From Candidatus Nomurabacteria bacterium (GTDB taxonomy: Bacteria; Patescibacteriota; Minisyncoccia; Phycocordibacterales; UBA10002), in contig CALQZP010000015.1 of assembly GCA_943349725.1 (NCBI GenBank), positions 1 to 16,509 on the forward strand: a stretch of DNA of 16,509 nucleotides, written 5' to 3'. The position numbers and the translations under genes were made by a program. A model generated the notes under the pieces. It saw only the letters and a list, made by a program, of their open reading frames with translations, had not been told where the DNA came from and made no database searches. Below are positions 13,686 through 16,509 of this stretch, piece by piece. The stretch's first letter is position 1. Each line of letters starts with the position of its first letter.

Positions 13686-14204
13686 GTGCGTGAAAGAACA
13701 AGCGGGGAAGTTTACCAAGCTTCCGCAGTATCATCCCAGACGATGGGAAGAGGGAACGGCCATCGTCGTTCCGAAAGAGCAAACCTTTGAATGGTGGCTC
13801 GGTCGACGTCCCCCATGGCTCCAAAGAAGAGGCTACGTGCGTTTGTCGGAACCCCGTTCGTGCTAAAGGTCCTCGTTCTCGAGAAGTGCGCAAAGAGTTT
13901 ACTGGGATCGGAATCGAGCCAATAGATAATAATGGATGTGGTCATAATCGTATGAAGTTTTCAACGAGCCTTTTGCGCGGTGCAAAATCCCAATAGAAAT
14001 CTACAGAACGTCTACGGCAGTTGTTGCCTATTCGGTAGTTCAATCGGGACCCCGTCGCATTAGAAACTTCCGAATTTCTAACGGGACAAGGAAAACCCGC
14101 AACCTCCGGTGGTTGAGGGCTTTTCTTCGGTGTCGTTAGGAGAAAGTGGAGTCTAACAGTACAAAAAAGAAGCTCTCAACAGGAGTGCCTTCTTAGTCAT
14201 CTTT
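13686..14204. other. 519-nt stretch without a convincing gene, hairpin-rich
   Basis: Open frames here (a 74-residue frame at 13642-13866 and a 69-residue frame at 13787-13996) start in or near the terminators and show no protein-like pattern. The DNA has many local pairings: TCCCA/TGGGA near 13734-13747, GACGATGG/CCATCGTC across 13739-13767, GGAACG/CGTTCC at 13754-13773, TTCTCGAGAA near 13876, GGCA/TGCC at 14016-14028, and CCCGT..TAGAAA with TTTCTAACGGG across 14051-14085. It ends in a terminator at 14091-14125. An undescribed structured RNA or a decayed gene would both fit. I see no tRNA, tmRNA or RNase P signature. Confidence 0.4.
14091..14125 (+). terminator. Terminator ending the non-coding stretch
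   Basis: GAAAA, CCC and CAACC (14091-14104) pair with GGTTG, GGG and TTTTC (14111-14125), with one G/A mismatch, one bulged C and loop TCCGGT. It is placed 80 nt before the next gene and does not follow any coding sequence, which suggests that something upstream is transcribed. Confidence 0.6.
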
Positions 14205-14873
14205 GTGGTGGTAATGGTTATTCTCGTCATTAGAGTCACTCTAGCATACTTTCTTTTTTCTGCAATCTTCCCTAATAAGGGGAGCCCCCGATTCTTATCG
14301 GAGGGAGGGGTGTCTATGCTACACTTTACTCCATATCATATGTCAGACACGCAAGATCCAGGAGTTTGTAAGCAGGGGACGATTTCCTGTGTTATTAGTG
14401 AGATTATTCCCGTTGAAGCCAGCGAAACGGACATTCTTGAACGTGCTGCTTCGGTCAACTATCTTACCGATTTTAGCGTCACCCGGGCTCTCGTGAAAGA
14501 AGCAAAGGCGCGAGGACTTCAACCGCTTCCCTCCACCAAGTTTGAAAGCATTCCCGGCAAAGGAGCAAAAGCTACTATTTACGGAATGGAGGTGCGGGTG
14601 GGAAGCCCGAAGTTTTTAGTAGAAGAACGGATTGCGGTTCCTGTTTCGTTTGCGGACAAGATAACTTTACTCGCTCGAGAAGGGAAGATAGTACTGGTCG
14701 TCCTCTCGGGACGCAGTCTCTCCGGCGCTATTATTCTTTCCGAGGTATGTGTACCAGCGGAAATAGTGACACCTCGGAATGCTCAAAAAGAGGCGTCATC
14801 AGTCTATCGTAGGGTGCTTCCTATTATCGCGATCCTCTTTGGTGTCGCTGTGGCTATATTTCTGTGGCGGTAG
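14205..14873 (+). CDS. Membrane-anchored degenerate P1B-type ATPase fragment
   Basis: 222 residues from GTG 14205. Residues 1-24 are a membrane helix and about 200-221 (VLPIIAILFGVAVAIFLW) a second one. Between them, residues 55-165 resemble the phosphorylation and nucleotide-binding segment of heavy-metal P-type ATPases: CKQGTIS (55-61) stands where DKTGTLT should be, then SEIIPVEASETDILERAASVNYLTDF, the ALVKEAKARGL helix, and IPGKGAKATIYGMEVRVGSP with GKG (118-120). The phosphorylated Asp is Cys55, and the SEHP nucleotide motif is TDFS (88-91), so catalysis should be impossible. There is no channel, actuator or hinge domain. ATG 14316, with GGAGGGAGGGG 5 nt upstream, or ATG 14340 could be the real start and would remove the first helix. 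Confidence 0.6.
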   Translation: MVVMVILVIRVTLAYFLFSAIFPNKGSPRFLSEGGVSMLHFTPYHMSDTQDPGVCKQGTISCVISEIIPVEASETDILERAASVNYLTDFSVTRALVKEAKARGLQPLPSTKFESIPGKGAKATIYGMEVRVGSPKFLVEERIAVPVSFADKITLLAREGKIVLVVLSGRSLSGAIILSEVCVPAEIVTPRNAQKEASSVYRRVLPIIAILFGVAVAIFLWR

Positions 14874-14920
14874 AAGAGGCGAAGGAGAAGAGTTATGCAC
14901 AGGCTACCTTCAGAACTAGA

Positions 14921-14949
14921 TTGGTGCAGGACAATAGTTGCGATATAAT
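14921..14949 (+). promoter_or_regulatory. Promoter of the 81-residue membrane protein
   Basis: TTGGTG (14921-14926) and a perfect TATAAT (14944-14949) are separated by 17 bp. The start codon TTG 14961 follows by 11 nt, so the leader would be at most a few bases. Confidence 0.6.
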
Positions 14950-14960
14950 GCATCTATTGG

Positions 14961-15206
14961 TTGTCGGAGTACTTTATTTTCGCAGTCGGACTGATGGATA
15001 TTTTACTGGCGATACTCATCCTTTTCCGACCTGTTCGGATAGTGCTTCTCTGGATGGCGCTGTGGGGATTCTGGACCGCGCTCATTCGTCCGCTTGTGGG
15101 AATGCCCATCGGGGACTTTATCGAGCGATGGGCAAACTGGGGAGCTCCGCTTGCGCTTCTCGTGATGCTCGGCTGGCCAAAGTCGGTTCGTGAATGGTTT
15201 CGGTAA
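14961..15206 (+). CDS. Small membrane protein, 81 residues, unknown function
   Basis: I do not recognise the family with certainty. The frame is closed by TAA at 14946, so TTG 14961 is the first usable start, supported by the promoter 11 nt upstream. There are two or three membrane segments: about 4-22 (YFIFAVGLMDILLAILILF), 25-44 (RIVLLWMALWGFWTALIRPL) and 60-73 (GAPLALLVMLGW). Between the last two lies an amphipathic stretch with GMPIGDFIERWANW. The C-terminus is basic (WPKSVREWFR). The regular hydrophobic pattern and GC-rich third positions argue that it is a real gene. A competing frame (14864-15193) lacks protein-like character. Confidence 0.6.
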   Translation: MSEYFIFAVGLMDILLAILILFRPVRIVLLWMALWGFWTALIRPLVGMPIGDFIERWANWGAPLALLVMLGWPKSVREWFR

Positions 15207-15218
15207 GGGGAGAGAAAT

Positions 15219-15250
15219 AGACATTAGACAAGTAGACAGTAGACGGTAGA
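15219..15250. repeat. Degenerate TAGACA short-period repeat
   Basis: TAGACATTAGACA, GTAGACAGTAGAC and GGTAG recur with a 7-8 nt period between the membrane protein and its terminator. Confidence 0.5.
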
Positions 15251-15276
15251 AAGGGAACTTCACTATAAAAACCAAC

Positions 15277-15307
15277 AAAAACAGCCCTCCTAGGCGGGTT
15301 GTTTTTT
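15277..15307 (+). terminator. Intrinsic terminator
   Basis: AAAAACAGCCC (15277-15287) pairs with GGGTTGTTTTT (15296-15306), with one G-T pair and an 8-nt loop, ending in a T-run. The A and T flanks make it two-way. Confidence 0.75.
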
Positions 15308-15370
15308 GTCGGTTGAAGGTGGTAGGATTGAGGATAATTCGTTGCACAAATTTTAAAGAAAGGAATTACC

Positions 15371-15613
15371 GTGACCCAAGAAATTTTTGATTTGGGGCGT
15401 TACACACGCACGCAACTTCAAGAAGCACTTACGTGTCCACTCAATCGCGATATGACCCGTCGAGAACACGAATGTGATGATTGGGAATTGTTCAGATATC
15501 CCGAATGGCTTATGAGCCACTATCTGGAAAACGGGGGAGCCAAAGCGTTTGCTTCACGCCGGGCCGAGTTTGTTCGGCTAGTGGAAGTTCCGGAAGAGGA
15601 CTATGCAATCTAA
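15371..15613 (+). CDS. Hypothetical 80-residue protein
   Basis: I do not recognise it. GTG 15371 has a good Shine-Dalgarno AAAGGA (15359-15364) 6 nt upstream. A weak promoter (TTGAAG 15313-15318, TAATTC 15335-15340) precedes it. The protein is soluble and acidic, with many aromatic residues (WELFRYPEWLMSHYLENGG) and two Cys (residues 22 and 35). There is no signal peptide. It sits alone between two terminators, which supports a real single-gene unit. Confidence 0.6.
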   Translation: MTQEIFDLGRYTRTQLQEALTCPLNRDMTRREHECDDWELFRYPEWLMSHYLENGGAKAFASRRAEFVRLVEVPEEDYAI

Positions 15614-15632
15614 AAGAGTCGTGCCTCTCACG

Positions 15633-15660
15633 ATCGCTCCGATTACTTCGGGGCGATTTC
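15633..15660 (+). terminator. Terminator of the 80-residue gene
   Basis: ATCGCTCCGA (15633-15642) pairs with TCGGGGCGAT (15648-15657) through 10 pairs including one G-T, loop TTACT, followed by TTCTATT. It starts 19 nt after the stop codon. Confidence 0.65.
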
Positions 15661-15915
15661 TATTGTAATTGCGGAGAATACCACGTCGGCTGTCCGCGTG
15701 GATGAATCCGCAAGCGCAAAGTTGTGTCGGCGGAGCCGACTCATATACAACAAAGTTTTGCGACCAAGAAAATAAAGAGCGTACTCGCGACTGTATTTTC
15801 TGAAGTACTCTTGTGGTGCCCCGTTGCCTCGCTTAACCTGCAGTCCGCTTTGCGGCAGGGATAGGACGAGGCCAAACTTTATATATGGTTATGGGATAAT
15901 TGGGGTAGGTATCTC

Positions 15916-15924
15916 TGATATACT
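15916..15924 (+). promoter_or_regulatory. Extended -10 promoter of the TspO gene (leaderless)
   Basis: TGA-TATACT (15916-15924) is an extended -10 element ending 6 nt before ATG 15931. No good -35 box is seen, which is usual with a TGN extension. Confidence 0.6.
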
Positions 15925-15930
15925 AAAGCG

Positions 15931-16353
15931 ATGAACAACGCATACAACTGGTATTCTACGCTCATAAAGCCTTCGTGGTCGCCACCGTCTTGGCTTTTTG
16001 GTCCGGTGTGGACTATTTTGTATGCCATTATCGCCGTCTCGTTCGGTAAGGTATTTCTTCTCGCATGGCAAAAGCAGATTCCGTTTCTTGTAGTGCTTCC
16101 TTTTGTGTTAAATCTAATTTTCAATTTTGCATTCACACCAATTCAATTTGGTCTCAATGGTTCGACAGGCTCACCACATGGAAACAATCTTTTGGCAGGT
16201 GTAGATATTTTGCTGGTCACAGCGACTCTTATTTGGGCGATGGTGGCTATCTATCCGCATGTACGATGGATAACATATGCGCAGATACCGTACTTACTAT
16301 GGGTAGGATTTGCAACCGTGCTTCAGCTGACGATTACGTATCTCAACTGGTAG
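15931..16353 (+). CDS. TspO/MBR-family membrane protein
   Basis: 140 residues with five membrane segments: about 18-42, 49-68, 84-104, 106-118 and 119-138. The signature KPSWSPPSWLFGPVWTILY (13-31) is the first-helix and loop motif of TspO, and the end YLLWVGFATVLQLTITYLN matches its last helix. Family members bind porphyrins and other tetrapyrroles or cholesterol and are linked to stress responses and tetrapyrrole breakdown. The loop between helices 2 and 3 contains GSTGSPHGN (about 78-86), encoded by a stretch that resembles a dispersed palindromic repeat and replaces the usual F-G-L-(H/R)-x-x-x-L-A sequence. Transcription is predicted to be leaderless. Confidence 0.92.
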   Translation: MNNAYNWYSTLIKPSWSPPSWLFGPVWTILYAIIAVSFGKVFLLAWQKQIPFLVVLPFVLNLIFNFAFTPIQFGLNGSTGSPHGNNLLAGVDILLVTATLIWAMVAIYPHVRWITYAQIPYLLWVGFATVLQLTITYLNW

Positions 16354-16367
16354 TCGAGAAGGGGAAA

Positions 16368-16509
16368 CGGTTGCGGTCATACGACCACTGCTCGCTTTCA
16401 GCGGTTGCGGTCATACGACCACTGCTCGCTTTCAGCGGTTGCGGTCATACGACCACTGCTCGCTTTCAGCGGTTGCGGTCATACGACCACTGCTCGCTTT
16501 CAGCGGTTG
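16368..16509. repeat. 34-bp tandem repeat array running off the window
   Basis: Copies begin at 16368, 16402, 16436, 16470 and (partial) 16504, and those I can read in full are identical. Each unit contains GGTC-ATAC-GACC and CGCT-TTC-AGCG, two small hairpins. The units abut with no unique spacer, so this is not a CRISPR array. 34 is not a multiple of 3, and the array is not in a reading frame. It starts 14 nt after the tspO stop. Confidence 0.9.

Larger units (their letters stand above)
15614..15930. other. 317-nt gap with several hairpins, no gene seen
   Basis: After the terminator at 15633-15657, the gap holds CCACG/CGTGG around 15681, a stem GTCGGC/GCCGAC (15726-15731 with 15735-15740) enclosed by GTTGT/ACAAC (15721-15725 with 15747-15751), and a compound stem in which GCCTCG (15826-15831) pairs with CGAGGC (15867-15872), enclosing CCTG/CAGG and CCGC/GCGG. 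The TspO promoter is at its right end. No open frame of note is present. Confidence 0.5.

Noticed and set aside
13642..13866. 74-residue open frame after dapA
   Set aside because: It begins at the T-run of the dapA terminator and reads through a second hairpin. It has no Shine-Dalgarno sequence, and its composition (WWLGRRPPWLQRRG) is not protein-like.
14029..14090. tRNA-like segment (GGTAGTTCAATCGG)
   Set aside because: The D-loop resemblance is superficial; no acceptor stem, anticodon arm or T-arm can be drawn.
14864..15193. 109-residue open frame overlapping the 81-residue membrane protein
   Set aside because: It spans the TTGGTG/TATAAT promoter and lacks hydrophobic or domain pattern, whereas the other frame gives clean membrane helices.
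16368..16509. CRISPR array
   Set aside because: The repeat units abut without unique spacers and no cas genes are present.

Overview
All protein genes I can support lie on the + strand. The window looks like part of a small-genome bacterium of the Candidate Phyla Radiation (Patescibacteria, Parcubacteria-like). This placement is an inference from protein style, from several start codons lying 6-11 nt after a -10 box (leaderless transcription), from compact gene packing and from AT- or purine-rich short-period repeats between genes. There is no rRNA or other marker gene to confirm it.

Layout. 1-108 is the C-terminal end of a PAP2-type phosphatase. 404-1321 is a secreted protein with three tandem DUF5666-like modules. 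1650-5938 is a class I ribonucleotide reductase locus: nrdA, then a small unknown gene bracketed by inverted repeats, then nrdB. The NrdB metal ligands and spacing match the Mn/Fe (class Ic, Chlamydia-type) enzyme, with Phe where the radical Tyr would be. 6013-11769 is a sugar-phosphate block: glucose-6-phosphate dehydrogenase, 6-phosphogluconate dehydrogenase, a phosphoglucose/phosphomannose isomerase and a transaldolase, plus a small membrane protein. Between zwf and gnd sits a two-gene unit, an HExxH protein overlapping a MazF/PemK-type toxin by 4 nt. 12004-12393 is a DoxX-like membrane protein. 12396-12570 is a compact transcription unit with a near-consensus promoter, a 25-codon lysine-rich ORF and a terminator, followed by a dapA-family gene (12674-13567). 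13568-14204 has no convincing gene but contains several hairpins and terminators. 14205-14873 encodes a membrane-anchored, apparently inactive fragment of a P1B-type ATPase. Two small genes follow (14961-15206, 15371-15613), then a 317-nt hairpin-rich gap and a TspO/MBR gene (15931-16353). The window ends in a 34-bp tandem repeat that runs off the edge.

How the genes work together. Zwf and Gnd form most of an oxidative pentose-phosphate route (6-phosphogluconolactonase is not seen here). Transaldolase and the isomerase return carbon to fructose-6-phosphate. The route would supply NADPH and ribose-5-phosphate, and the neighbouring ribonucleotide reductase turns ribonucleotides into dNTP precursors, so the first 12 kb is coherent around nucleotide supply. 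The toxin-like pair, the orphan ORF between nrdA and nrdB, the lysine-rich leader ORF, the degenerate ATPase fragment and the terminal repeat are the parts that standard annotation would explain least.
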